NCBI GenBank assembly: GCA_905221605.1
Contig: CAJNDS010002412.1
Coordinates: forward strand, 175,886-239,885
Direction of reading: 5' to 3'
From: Symbiodinium natans
Taxonomy: Eukaryota; Sar; Dinophyceae; Suessiales; Symbiodiniaceae
DNA length: 64,000 nucleotides
Translations under genes and position numbers: made by a program
In this document: one piece after another, positions 37,401-44,030 of the stretch
How the letters are laid out: each line of letters begins with the position of its first letter
Numbering within the stretch: position 1 is the stretch's first letter
Notes under the pieces: model-generated
What the model saw: the letters and a program-made list of their open reading frames with translations, nothing else
Databases searched by the model: none
Told to the model about the DNA's origin: nothing

Positions 37401-40400
37401 CAGATAGGTACCTGGACCCTTAGGGTTGGGGGTTACCCCTTTGGGATGTTGCTGGGGACCCAAATTTCATAGCGCTGATACTCAGAACGTCATCCACCAG
37501 GGCTATGTTTTCAGGCTTGTTTAGGGTTTATTGGGCTATTTTAGGGCGTAGGGCTATATATATACACACACACGCACCAAACTCTTGCTAAGACAGTTGA
37601 GGGTTCAAGGTGTAGGGTTCGGGGTCAAATGCCGCCGTGGGTCAGCAACGCCACGATCCGTACAGCGACGTCTCGCCAGGATGCCGGGTTTGGAGGCTCT
37701 TGAACTTTGTAGCCTGGAGTTTAGGGTTTAGGGTTTGGGTTTAGGGTTTAGGAGGGAACCACTTCTCGATGATAGTACCAGCAATAAGGAATGTTCACCT
37801 ATCTACAATTCCTACGGGACTATAATCTAAAGTCCCAAGCAACCCAGGAATACTGCAGAAGCCATTTGCTGTTTAATCGGATTTAAAGGGCTGGAAACCC
37901 GACCCCCCCGGCCCTCGCCCCTAAACCTGGGGAGGTTCGGAACCCCTCCCCTCACAAAAAAAGTCAAAATAGAAATAGGAATACATATTTTGTTATTTTA
38001 CATAAAGAAGGTGGACAATAACAACAGTAACAATAACAATGAAGGGCACAGTTTAGGGTTTAGGGTTTAGAGTTTAGGGTTTAGGGTTTAGGGTCACAAC
38101 AATCGAACCGGAATGGCAATGACTTCGGCGGCTGCCTTCAAGGGCTTTCTTCAGCAGCGTCTCCGCTTCAGGTAGCTCCACCTGATGCTCGAGGGTCTAA
38201 GAGAGCTGCTAAAGAGGTTTTTTTTGAACCGGAATCGCTGGAAGAGGTTTAGGGTTTGGGGTTTAGGGTTTAGGGTTTGGGGCTTGGGGTTTGAGATTGT
38301 TTAGGTGGCTCAAGGCTGTTGCAAGCTGGGGGTTTCTAGGTGGTGAAGCTGATAAAGCGAGGGGGTTACAAGATATCAGGGGCCCAATAAGCACTTCGTG
38401 GAGCCGTTTCTATAGAAAGCAGGGTCTAAACTTCTGTGACCCCAAATCTACACTCAGCAAGATTTCTACGAAACCTTACATGCACCCACATGAAACCCTA
38501 GCATCCTCAAGCCTCTGGGGCTTAAGGCCTGTTTGCTTAGTCTTGGTGCTTTCACTTTGAGTTTGCTTGGTGGGCCAAGATGCCAAATCGGGAGGTTTTA
38601 GGGCTTAGGGTTTAGGGAGCTAGGGAGCCAGGGAGCGTGTTAGGGTTTAGGGTTTAGGGTTTAGGGTTTAGGGTTTAGGGTTTAGAGCCCTTTAAGGGCC
38701 TTCACTCAAGAGCTCTCAACCTACAAAAAATGCCTAAGCCATAGCAAGCCTGCACCCAGAACCCAAGAAGCATAGGTTTCCTTGGCATTCTATGAACTCC
38801 ATACAAAGACGCAACCGACCAATGATGAAGAGCTCTTGAAACTTGCTCCGACCGTACGAGGCATACATAAGAGCTTAAGAAGCAAGAAGTATATATATAT
38901 ATACACATGATTATGAATTCGATAAGCATGCAAAAACAGTACTTGAAGACATATACGGCCTTGTCCTGCTGAGGCTTTGTCCGAAACGCTGCTCGGCATC
39001 TCAAGCCGAAACGCCCACACCCACACCTCCAAAAAACTCTCAACTCTCAGCTTCCAAACCCTTGCTTGAGGGTTTAGGGTTTAGGGTTTAGGGTTTAGGG
39101 TTCAGGGTTTAGGGTTTAGGGTTTAGGCTTTAGACTATAAGTTTTTGAAATATCTGCTTTCTTATTGACGTATTGTTGCTACTGTTGCTGCTGCTATTTT
39201 CTGCTCGACATAAATACTATCAAGCAAATAACAAAACTTGTTCTTTTGCAATGGATTCTACATATAGTAACAACCCTAAACCCTAAACCCTACATCCTTG
39301 CCACCCCCGCAGGCCTGGTCGACAAGCAGCACGCCCAAGCGCGTCAGCGTCGCCAGGGAGTCGGGGTGGGTAGGGCCCAGATGCACCTCACGTCCTGGGA
39401 TTTGTAGAGCCAAGAGTAGCCCAGAAATAAAAAAAGGGTGCCCTTTTTGGCTTGAAGGGGCTAAAAAAGGGCCCCCTGAACCCGAAGAAAGGGAATAAGG
39501 GCCTACTCTGGGTCCTAGGTGGTTCAGGGATCCCGCAGGCCCCTCCATAACCTTCAACCCGACCTGGACCACCAAAGTGCAGTTCCTTTGTGATACCTAA
39601 CACCTCAAACCCTTAATCCTAAGCCCTAAACCCTAACACTTTCCTCGACAATGACTCTTTGCATCTGGGTGGCCACTCAGCACCTGCTTCCAGAGTTCTC
39701 TTGCCTCGTCAATTCCTCGGAGGTCTGGAGCAGTTCAGGGTTTAGGGTTTAGGGCGAAGAGGTTCTGGCTGATGCAGGGTTTAGAGTTTACTATACTCCC
39801 CCTAGAACCTCAATAAAAAACAGTATGTTGAATATCCTCTTGGGTTGATATATAGCCAAAAAAAAAACTCCCAAGGGGGATATAGTTTAGGGTACAGGGA
39901 CTTGCGGAAGTCAAGGTGTTAAATCCTTTGCCCTTCCCCCTGCAAGTGGAGGCAGCAGTCCGACCGTGAAGGGCCAGTTCTCAAAGCTGTGCTTCTGTCG
40001 GCTTTCAGCAAAAATGCGCGGAACAAAACCTAAACCCTAAACCCCAAACCCTGAACCCTGAACCCTAACCTTAAACCCTAAGCCTTTGTTTGTAAAAGTT
40101 GACCTGGTTTAGCACCCCCCCCCCCCTCCTCCCCCCACGCCCCCCACGCCCACACACACACTGACGTTCCAGGCAAGGATCTACCCTGCGTGCAGACAAT
40201 CTCCGCCAGCTGCATTGTAGTTGTCCTCGGCTGGCGGCAGCTCGTGTTTTGCACGGTGTGACGGGGGCTGCAGAAGCTGACCATGGAAGACTCATTACCA
40301 GGGTTTAGGGTTTAGGGTTTAGGGTTTAGGGCTTCTGATATGATAGTCTTCCCTGGCTAGAGTCATACTCAGGGAGGGGCTGGAAAAGTTGTTCTTGTTT

Positions 40401-41675
40401 TTTTTTTTTTTTTTTGGGGGGGGGGGGTGTGGGTGGGTCCTGTATCACGGGAGTCCTGCGCTGACCTCTGAGGAAATATAAGGGCCATATTAGGAGTATG
40501 CGAACGGTAACCTTTACGGGTACCACCACAGGAGTGCGAGTCTTACTGTAGGGTTTAGGGTTTAGGGTTTAGGGTTTAGGGTTTAGGGTTTAGGGTTTAG
40601 GGTTTAGGGTTTAGGGTTTAGGGTTTAGGGTTTAGGGTTTAGGGTTTAGGGTTTAGGGTTTAGGGTTTAGGGGCGTTACACCCTTAACTGCTTCTGCTGC
40701 TTGGGCTTTGTAGGCCTTTTCAGGGTGGTTCGGCGCAGTAGGAGGCCTGCAGCACCTCTTTGACTAGGCTGCTGAGTTGCGGTGTAGCGTTTCGGGTGTA
40801 GGGGTTTAGGAGTTACCCTAAACCCCAAACCTTAAGGCCGGTGCAGGGTTTGTCGATTGCTTGGGGGCTCTTCCGTTGAGGGCTTAGGGTTTAGGGTTTC
40901 GGGTTTAGGGATTTGGGTTGAGGGTAACTCCCAAACCCTAAAGGCAAAGCACTTCTTTACGTTTGCTTGCCGGAGAACCACTTCAAAGGATGTAAGGATG
41001 TGCGACTTGGGGGGGGGGGGTTAGGTCATGTGAGAATACGGGCCCTTCTATTTTACAACCCCCCCCCCCATATGTAATTAGGGTTTAAACCGTGAAGCCT
41101 TTTATGGTTTGGGGCTTGGGCATCTTGATCATCTACACTTCACCAGCACCAGCGCTCTCCTAAACCCTAACCCTAAACCCTAAACCCTAAACCCTAAACC
41201 CTAAACCCTTGCAGTACAAGGGCATCACGGAGGGATGCATGCCGCCCATCTTCTCGGAAGCCTCTTGCGGGAGACTCGTGTAACACTTTAAACAGGGATC
41301 TCACGCTCCAGAGGGTCCGCTCTTATGGCGCTCCTGTGGTATGAAATCTCTCAAAACCCGGTAGGGTTTGGGGTTTAGGGGTTAGGGGTTTGAGTCTGAG
41401 GACCTGTGTCCCGTCATCCCACTGCAAGTCTCTTGGTACGGCTTTGGGGGTCTGCGGTTTGTAGGAGTCCGGGCTCAGTATCTAGGACACGTCATTATGT
41501 GCAAAGGCAAGAACACAAACTCAAGAACACCCTGAAACCCTACAATCCCTACACTCCCTAAACCCGAAACCCTAAACTCTTTACCCCCCCAAGCCCCCAC
41601 CAAGACTGCCACCGAACTTGCCTCGGAACGCGCGCGCCGCAGGAGTTGCTCAGCTGTCGCCAGGTGCCCTTCGTC
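14505..41675 (-). CDS. TPR gene B (kinesin-light-chain-type TPR protein), spliced, about 33 exons
   Basis: Thirty-one well-joined exons plus two weaker ones encode a run of 42-residue TPRs over 27 kb. Consecutive exons complete each other's repeats with the right spacing, using split codons where needed; for example exons at 36541, 35953, 35435, 34635, 33321, 32817, 32280, 30979, 30553, 29568 and 28305 form an unbroken chain. Gaps remain between 38136 and 36576, around 28305/27934, and between 26571 and 24381. Of 31 donors read, 21 are GC, 5 GA and 5 GT. The N-terminal exons upstream of 41.7 kb are not identified with confidence. The protein is probably a scaffold; no other domain was seen. 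Most introns carry TTTAGGG-type tracts near the donor and CCCTAAA-type tracts near the acceptor. Confidence 0.8.
15547..15702. mobile_element. Inverted-repeat element family 3 (GGGTCCATGTACCT) interrupted by TTTAGGG
   Basis: Ends GAGGGTCCATGCACCTATG and AGGTACATGGACCCTTAG; between them about 60 bp of TTTAGGG repeats that the copies at 37277-37365 and 55445-55556 lack. Confidence 0.8.
15726..15785 (-). CDS. TPR gene B exon
   Basis: 60 nt, phase 0 to 0, acceptor TCCAG|G, donor GAG|GC. Encodes EVGDSAEAEKLYRRVLAGRE, an unmistakable TPR turn and helix B. Confidence 0.9.
16512..16560 (-). CDS. TPR gene B exon
   Basis: 49 nt, acceptor TAAAG|G, donor CAG|GT. Encodes SMETLDLVNEIAGLLQ. Confidence 0.85.
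16713..16812. mobile_element. Inverted-repeat element family 5 (CTACTCTGGGTCC)
   Basis: GACCCAAGAGTAACGATGCCCTTTTGG ... GGGAATGAGGGCCTACTCTGGGTCCTAG. Second copy at 39405-39518. Confidence 0.75.
17662..17678 (-). CDS. TPR gene B 17-nt microexon
   Basis: 17 nt, acceptor AAGAG|GC, donor GAGAC|GT. Encodes AQLGE and two bases of a Thr codon completed by the next exon, giving ALEGFE-AQLGET-SMETL across three exons with exact TPR spacing. Without it the repeat is five to six residues short. Confidence 0.65.
18738..18853. repeat. Tandem duplication of about 57 bp
   Basis: The block CTTTCAGATATGAATCC...GGTTTCGGTTTGGGG...GGGACC occurs twice in a row with small differences. Confidence 0.85.
18892..18924 (-). 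CDS. TPR gene B short exon
   Basis: 33 nt, phase 0 to 0, acceptor GAAAG|G, donor GAG|GC. Encodes DLFWRALEGFE. Confidence 0.8.
19667..19720 (-). CDS. TPR gene B exon
   Basis: 54 nt, phase 0 to 0, acceptor CCGAG|GTG, donor GAG|GA. Encodes VQHLARHLRAQKRRSESE. Confidence 0.8.
19906..19977 (-). CDS. TPR gene B exon
   Basis: 72 nt, phase 0 to 0, acceptor GGCAG|G, donor ACG|GC. Encodes DLLRQVLEGREETLGESH and LQTLRT. Confidence 0.9.
20861..20902 (-). CDS. TPR gene B exon
   Basis: 42 nt, phase 0 to 0, acceptor TCGAG|GC, donor GAG|GA. Encodes ASLLDSQGKHEEAE. Confidence 0.85.
21346..21401 (-). CDS. TPR gene B exon, divergent
   Basis: 56 nt, acceptor CACAG|GC, donor CTG|GC. Encodes YEKLDRFSASIATTATTL. 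The HP.TL signature is lost but length and phase fit exactly between REALEG and ASLLDSQG. Confidence 0.7.
21668..21772. mobile_element. Inverted-repeat element family 2 (ACTAACAGTCCT)
   Basis: Ends ATACTAACAGTCCTTCATAGGGA and CCCTTGTAAGGACTGTTAG are inverted repeats. Related copies: 27203-27275 (half), 29408-29510, 33172-33238 (half), 36287-36378, 47768-47870 (diverged) and 63875-64000. Confidence 0.75.
22322..22458. mobile_element. Inverted-repeat element family 4 (GGTTCATGGTACTTAT)
   Basis: AAGGTTCATGGTACTTATTAACCAATTATAACTG and the inverted AGTTATAGTTGGCTAATAAGTACCATGAGC. Confidence 0.8.
22484..22520 (-). CDS. TPR gene B exon (helix B)
   Basis: 37 nt, acceptor TTCAG|GC, donor GAAG|GC. 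Encodes AEAEDLYREALE. Confidence 0.85.
23425..23466 (-). CDS. TPR gene B exon
   Basis: 42 nt, phase 0 to 0, acceptor AAAG|GC, donor TGG|GC. Encodes ACALASVLRDQGEW, completing HTETLNT. Confidence 0.85.
23804..23934. mobile_element. Inverted-repeat element (ACAGGGTGGGGCCCCCT)
   Basis: Near-perfect inverted ends bracket GGTTATAAG-type words repeated inside. Single copy seen. Confidence 0.75.
24335..24381 (-). CDS. TPR gene B exon
   Basis: 47 nt, acceptor GTCAG|GG, donor ACC|GC. Encodes ERRKLDPNHTETLNT. Confidence 0.8.
24382..26435. other. Unresolved stretch of TPR gene B
   Basis: At least one helix A and one helix B of the TPR chain should be encoded here but were not found with confidence. 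A weak candidate is VGKHSFCASYEAYHSGN on the minus strand (about 25605-25660). Also contains an inverted-repeat element at 25680-25778 and a (CATA/CATG)n run at 25165-25207. Confidence 0.5.
25680..25778. mobile_element. Inverted-repeat element (TGTCAAAATTATG)
   Basis: GGGTGTCAAAATTATGGTCCC... and ...GGGATCATAATTTTGACAACC are imperfect inverted ends about 35 bp long. Single copy. Confidence 0.75.
26436..26474 (-). CDS. TPR gene B exon (helix B)
   Basis: 39 nt, phase 0 to 0, acceptor GCCAG|G, donor GCT|GT. Encodes AETLHRRVLRHSA, continuing KLSE. Confidence 0.8.
26571..26615 (-). CDS. Possible TPR gene B exon out of linear order
   Basis: 45 nt, phase 0. Encodes EHVAESHGGLALGKL, which has the LGESHP.TL spacing and would follow RHSA of exon 26436-26474. 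It lies at higher coordinates than that exon, so on the minus strand it precedes it; it cannot be spliced after it in linear order. It may be a misplaced, duplicated or decayed exon. Confidence 0.35.
27250..27620. other. AT-rich block of ATCAAAA/AACCATC words
   Basis: 370 bp of unusually AT-rich sequence with imperfect AACCATCA and CATCAAAA words, in a TPR gene B intron; no coding signal. Confidence 0.6.
27862..27934 (-). CDS. TPR gene B exon
   Basis: 73 nt, acceptor CCCAG|G, donor GAG|GC. Encodes MQDSTLTSLSQLGTLLHERG and KLSE. The preceding helix-B exon is unresolved. Confidence 0.8.
28090..28208. mobile_element. Inverted-repeat element (GGCTGCCCAGTA)
   Basis: CGGGCTGCCCAGTAACC and CTACTGGGCATCCCAG are imperfect inverted ends. 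Single copy. Confidence 0.55.
28305..28344 (-). CDS. TPR gene B exon
   Basis: 40 nt, acceptor GTGAG|G, donor GAG|GC. Encodes LAKVLQAQNKVDE. An alternative GC donor at 28286 would add AELLQER. Confidence 0.75.
28380..28510. repeat. Variant heptamer array, TTAGGTC
   Basis: About fifteen copies of a 7-bp unit differing from TTTAGGG by base changes (reads as GGTCTTA repeated), merging into GGGCTTA and TTTAGGG. A locally homogenised variant. Confidence 0.9.
29408..29510. mobile_element. Inverted-repeat element family 2
   Basis: GGGATGTTCACCCTTATCC...CAGTCCTCAGTAGGGATC and its inverted counterpart ending GGGGGGAAGATCCC. Confidence 0.75.
29568..29599 (-). CDS. TPR gene B short exon (HPETL)
   Basis: 32 nt, acceptor TCCAG|GTG, donor AACAC|GC. 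Encodes VHPETLTYVN; a split Thr codon joins LAKVLQ. Predicted from the gap and found at the right phase. Confidence 0.8.
29690..29760. repeat. Poly-C runs
   Basis: Three long C runs of about 17, 10 and 18 bases. Followed by an (AAAACCCCC)n stretch at 29810-29860. Confidence 0.9.
30553..30606 (-). CDS. TPR gene B exon
   Basis: 54 nt, phase 0 to 0, acceptor CCAAG|G, donor CAG|GC. Encodes AEDLGRRALLGGEKEFGQ. Confidence 0.85.
30979..31019 (-). CDS. TPR gene B exon
   Basis: 41 nt, acceptor CCCAG|GT, donor GAG|GC. Encodes LASVLQAQAKLVE. Confidence 0.85.
32280..32334 (-). CDS. TPR gene B exon
   Basis: 55 nt, acceptor GGGAG|G, donor AGCC|GC. Encodes EREKLLCESHPLTLACCS; a split Arg codon joins LASVLQ. 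Confidence 0.85.
32588..32778. repeat. CCCTAAA tract, about 26 units
   Basis: Nearly pure, with one interruption near 32677-32682. Lies in the intron just after TPR gene B exon 32817-32867. Confidence 0.95.
32817..32867 (-). CDS. TPR gene B exon
   Basis: 51 nt, phase 0 to 0, acceptor GTCAG|G, donor AAG|GA. Encodes EQGQLEEAEELQRRALK. Confidence 0.85.
33321..33391 (-). CDS. TPR gene B exon
   Basis: 71 nt, acceptor GGGAG|GC, donor CAG|GC. Encodes YERLGISDAEATERLTQLG and LLLQ. Confidence 0.85.
34008..34125. repeat. TTTAGGG tract, about 16 units
   Basis: Pure tract in a TPR gene B intron. Confidence 0.95.
34635..34665 (-). CDS. TPR gene B short exon (helix B)
   Basis: 31 nt, acceptor TCTAG|G, donor CAAG|GC. 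Encodes AEQLSRRCMQ. Found because GRLPE before it and YERLGISD after it demanded a helix B in this phase. Confidence 0.75.
34864..34997. mobile_element. Inverted-repeat element (TGGTCCCTTAGT)
   Basis: CTGGTCCCTTAGTATGGGC and the inverted ACTAAGGGACCA bracket 100 bp. Single copy. Confidence 0.65.
35435..35487 (-). CDS. TPR gene B exon
   Basis: 53 nt, acceptor CCCAG|GA, donor GAG|GT. Encodes TAEELAVILRLQGRLPE. Confidence 0.8.
35953..35983 (-). CDS. TPR gene B short exon
   Basis: 31 nt, acceptor CAGAG|G, donor CTTC|GC. Encodes DLGKGRLETL, continuing ESKEK; the split Arg codon joins TAEELAV. Confidence 0.75.
36287..36378. mobile_element. Inverted-repeat element family 2
   Basis: GGAATGTTCCCCTTATGCTAACAGTCC and the inverted end GGACTGTTGAGGGGGAATACC. 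Confidence 0.75.
36541..36576 (-). CDS. TPR gene B short exon
   Basis: 36 nt, phase 0 to 0, acceptor AGCAG|G, donor AAG|GA. Encodes ELCRKVLESKEK. Confidence 0.75.
37277..37365. mobile_element. Inverted-repeat element family 3
   Basis: GTCCATGTACCTGTATAA ... ATGTACATGGACC. A half copy with CCCTAAA repeats beside it follows at 37396-37428. Confidence 0.8.
37632..37671 (-). CDS. Possible TPR gene B exon
   Basis: The peptide VAVRIVALLTHGG resembles a TPR helix A and would start after GGCGAG|AC. It lies where a missing helix A is expected, but neighbouring half-repeats were not found. Confidence 0.35.
38136..38181 (-). CDS. TPR gene B exon
   Basis: 46 nt, acceptor ATCAG|GTG, donor GAAG|GC. Encodes VELPEAETLLKKALE, continuing VLLVDQ. 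Confidence 0.85.
39315..39394 (-). CDS. TPR gene B exon (LGPTHPDSL)
   Basis: 80 nt, acceptor CCCAG|GA, donor CAG|GC. Encodes REVHLGPTHPDSLATLTRLG and VLLVDQ, the clearest TPR signature in the window. Confidence 0.9.
39405..39518. mobile_element. Inverted-repeat element family 5
   Basis: AAGAGTAGCCCAGAAAT ... GGGAATAAGGGCCTACTCTGGGTCCTAG, directly upstream of TPR gene B exon 39315-39394. Confidence 0.75.
39674..39715 (-). CDS. TPR gene B exon (helix B)
   Basis: 42 nt, acceptor CCGAG|GA, donor AGTG|GC. Encodes IDEARELWKQVLS; the split Gly codon joins REVHLGP. Confidence 0.75.
40185..40225 (-). CDS. TPR gene B exon
   Basis: 41 nt, acceptor CCGAG|G, donor CAGG|GT. Encodes TTMQLAEIVCTQ with split codons. 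The TPR is one residue short, so borders are less certain. Confidence 0.6.
40552..40672. repeat. TTTAGGG tract, about 17 units
   Basis: Pure tract in the intron upstream of TPR gene B exon 40185-40225. Confidence 0.95.
41224..41261 (-). CDS. TPR gene B exon
   Basis: 38 nt, acceptor AAGAG|GC, donor GTGAT|GC. Encodes ASEKMGGMHPSV with exact spacing from the previous RRARSE. Confidence 0.7.
41622..41675 (-). CDS. TPR gene B exon
   Basis: 54 nt, phase 0 to 0, acceptor GCAG|GAC, donor GAG|GC. Encodes DEGHLATAEQLLRRARSE, turn and helix B. Confidence 0.8.
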
Positions 41676-42507
41676 CTGCTCAGATGATTTAACAACTAGG
41701 TGAGTCGAATCAGGCATCGAAGCCACATTTCGCAATGCAATCTGTTGACTCAAGAAGGGGAATTATAACATATCTCAAGGGCCTAGCTAGCTAAACCCCC
41801 GATGTCTGACAGGGTTCAGGTATCGTCCTCTTGTAGACTGTCTTACCCACAACCTTGCTGGGTGTGAATATTGAATACCCTAAACCCTAAACCCTAAACC
41901 CTAAACGCTAAACCACCCTAAACTGCAAAAGCTGGAGGCTCTGAGCCCGAAATTCTATACGGAATGAGCTGCGGCGGAGCTTTGTAGCTGTGGCTTTGGG
42001 TTTTGGGTTTTGGGTTTAGGGTTTAGGGTTTAGGGTTTAGGGGTTAGGGGTTAGGGCACGAGACCAAGCAAAACGCCAGCGCTGGGAGGATAACGTATTT
42101 AGGGTTTAGGGCGTAGGGGTTAGGGGTCTAGGGTTTAGAGGTTTAGGGTTTCGGGTTTAGAGGGTTTAGGGCTTAGGGCTTAGGGGGTTAGGGTTTAGGG
42201 TTTAGAGGGTTTAGCATCTAGGGTTTAGGGCGACCATCTTCAAGAAAGGCGATGACCAGTCTCTGGTGGGTAGGGCTTCTTGGGGTTTCCACTTCGTTGG
42301 TTTTAAATTTGTTTGGCAGAACCACCAAAAACTACAAGCTCGCAATCCCTACATTACCCTTAAAAGGAAGATTTTTCGGGGGGGGGGGGGGGGGAGTTCT
42401 GAAGCAAATAAGTAGTTTTCTTGGCCCCCTGCGCTCTGGAGACATGTCCGAAAACCATGTCAGTCAGCCCTTGCCCTTACCTTCAAAGACTGAAAGGAAT
42501 AGTTCAT

Positions 42508-42625
42508 ACCTTGGTAGCCCAGTAACCATCTAACAAAGTGGGCACCCTTTTTTTAGTTGGTTACTTTCTACGGGAACCCAGCAAAAAAAAAAAGGTTAAA
42601 GGGTACCACTGGGCTACCAAGATAC
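42508..42625. mobile_element. Inverted-repeat element family 1, uninterrupted copy
   Basis: TTGGTAGCCCAGTAACC at one end and CACTGGGCTACCAA at the other, with the same interior as the other copies. Confidence 0.8.
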
Positions 42626-42954
42626 CTGCTTTGCGGTCTACTTCGTTGTCCAGTAGCCTAGAAAACTGAAGGTGAACCGTGCGACTTCTCTACTCTGCTA
42701 CTACGTCTACAAGCAATACTTACTTTGAGTCACTTTAGTTAAACAGCCTCTGGTGCACTACTCCTATAAGCCAACAACCCTACCTCCCTAAACCCTCAGG
42801 AGGCCTTTTGGAGCCAATGGTTCTCTTAATCGTTCAAGGTATAGGGCCTATTACAATGGGAATTTTCTGGCGTTTAGTGTTTAGGAATTATATTATGGCA
42901 GTCTTGTTGAATTGCAGGCTCCCGTATGCAGGGCTTCCCGCGGACAGCAGAGCT

Positions 42955-43085
42955 CCATGTTTTGCGAGTCGCGCGACTCAGCTCGGGGCCGTCGAAGCCA
43001 CGGCTCCGGACTCCCCAGGCAGCTCGGGCGCTGGCTCGGCAGCCTTCGGCTCCTTCGCGCCGGTCTCCGAAGGCCTTGCAAAGGG
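42955..43085 (-). CDS. Possible exon, GC-rich low-complexity
   Basis: A GC-rich unique block open in several frames. On the minus strand after TGCAAG|G one frame encodes SETGAKEPKAAEPAPELPGE, which looks like a disordered linker. It sits where the 5' exons of TPR gene B would be expected. Frame, strand and even coding status are uncertain. Confidence 0.3.
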
Positions 43086-43675
43086 GCGTTTGAGTGGAAC
43101 CTACATGCAAAACCTATGAAATCTAAAGCCTGCAAGCTCCCTTAGTCCCTACTCCCTTCTCCAAGTCTGCAGGCCCCCAAACCCCCATAAAAACACAAAA
43201 CAAAACATGGTAGCACGCGCGCTGGAGTGCCCTGCGTTTTGTTGGCATGCGTTGGGTGTGGTTAAGTTGGAAAGTGTAAAAAACCGAGGTTTTTGACTCA
43301 TTCCGGTTTTCGGAACCAGGAAGACACGCCACTGATCCCTCGAAGGGCGGGCGCTTTTTCTTGAAAATGAGTGTTTTGCCTAGGCGGGAGCCTTGTTTTG
43401 AAAGGCAGGAAAACCGAAAAGTTGTGTATACCATGTTTTAGGTGTTTTGAGCTTATTTCATGTCTTTGTGTAAGAGAGGATTTGGGAATGTTTGGGCTTG
43501 GACTGCTTTGGGGATGCTTGGGCTTGAAGGTTTTGGTCAAAAAGGCTTTGGGAAGGTTTGGGCTTGGACTGCTTTGGTGGGCTTGAAGGTTCAGGCAAGA
43601 AAGGATTTTGGGATGCTTGGGGCCGGCTTTTGTTTCGGGGGGGGGAGATGCCTGCAGCAAGTGCTATGTATATTC

Positions 43676-43812
43676 GCAACATGGATATTCCCAACATCCA
43701 ACATGGATATTCCCAACATGGATATTCCCAACATGGATATTCCCAACATGGATATTCCCAACATGTATATTCCCAACATGGATATTCCCAACATGGATAT
43801 TCCCAACATGGA
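43676..43812. repeat. 15-bp minisatellite AACATGGATATTCCC
   Basis: About nine units, with one TAT variant and an altered first unit. Open in both directions (NMDIP on plus), which explains the ORFs here; not considered a gene. Confidence 0.9.
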
Positions 43813-43874
43813 CATTCAACCCCAGGAAACGCAGGGCACACGAGGGTGCGTCCTACCAAAAACATGACCTTTTC

Positions 43875-44030
43875 TCAACCCTGAACCCTGAACCTCCTAA
43901 TTACTTCTCCCCGCCCCTCATCTCCGCTCAAGCACCGGCTCGGCATAGGCCGCTCGGCAATCAGGGCCATCTCCTCGCGAAACGGCTTCAGGTTGCCAGT
44001 GCCCACCGGGTCGATGATGGCAAACACCAC
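43875..44030 (-). CDS. PARG exon 10 and stop
   Basis: 156 nt, acceptor TGGAG|GTG. Encodes VVFAIIDPVGTGNLKPFREE and a tail ending in TGA at 43875. The last residues (RRFRVQG) come from telomere-repeat-like sequence, so either the ORF runs into repeat DNA or a further splice occurs at GAA|GT near 43906. Confidence 0.75.
   Translation of the reverse strand: MVFAIIDPVGTGNLKPFREEMALIAERPMPSRCLSGDEGRGEVIRRFRVQG

Larger units (their letters stand above)
41676..43874. other. Spacer between PARG and TPR gene B
   Basis: Contains repeat variants, inverted-repeat elements, the low-complexity candidate exon and a 15-bp minisatellite. The promoter and N-terminal exons of TPR gene B should lie here; no promoter motif can be supported. 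Confidence 0.5.

Noticed and set aside
43460-43867. ORFs of 135 and 145 codons on both strands over the 15-bp minisatellite
   Set aside because: Produced by a 15-bp unit that is open in every direction.
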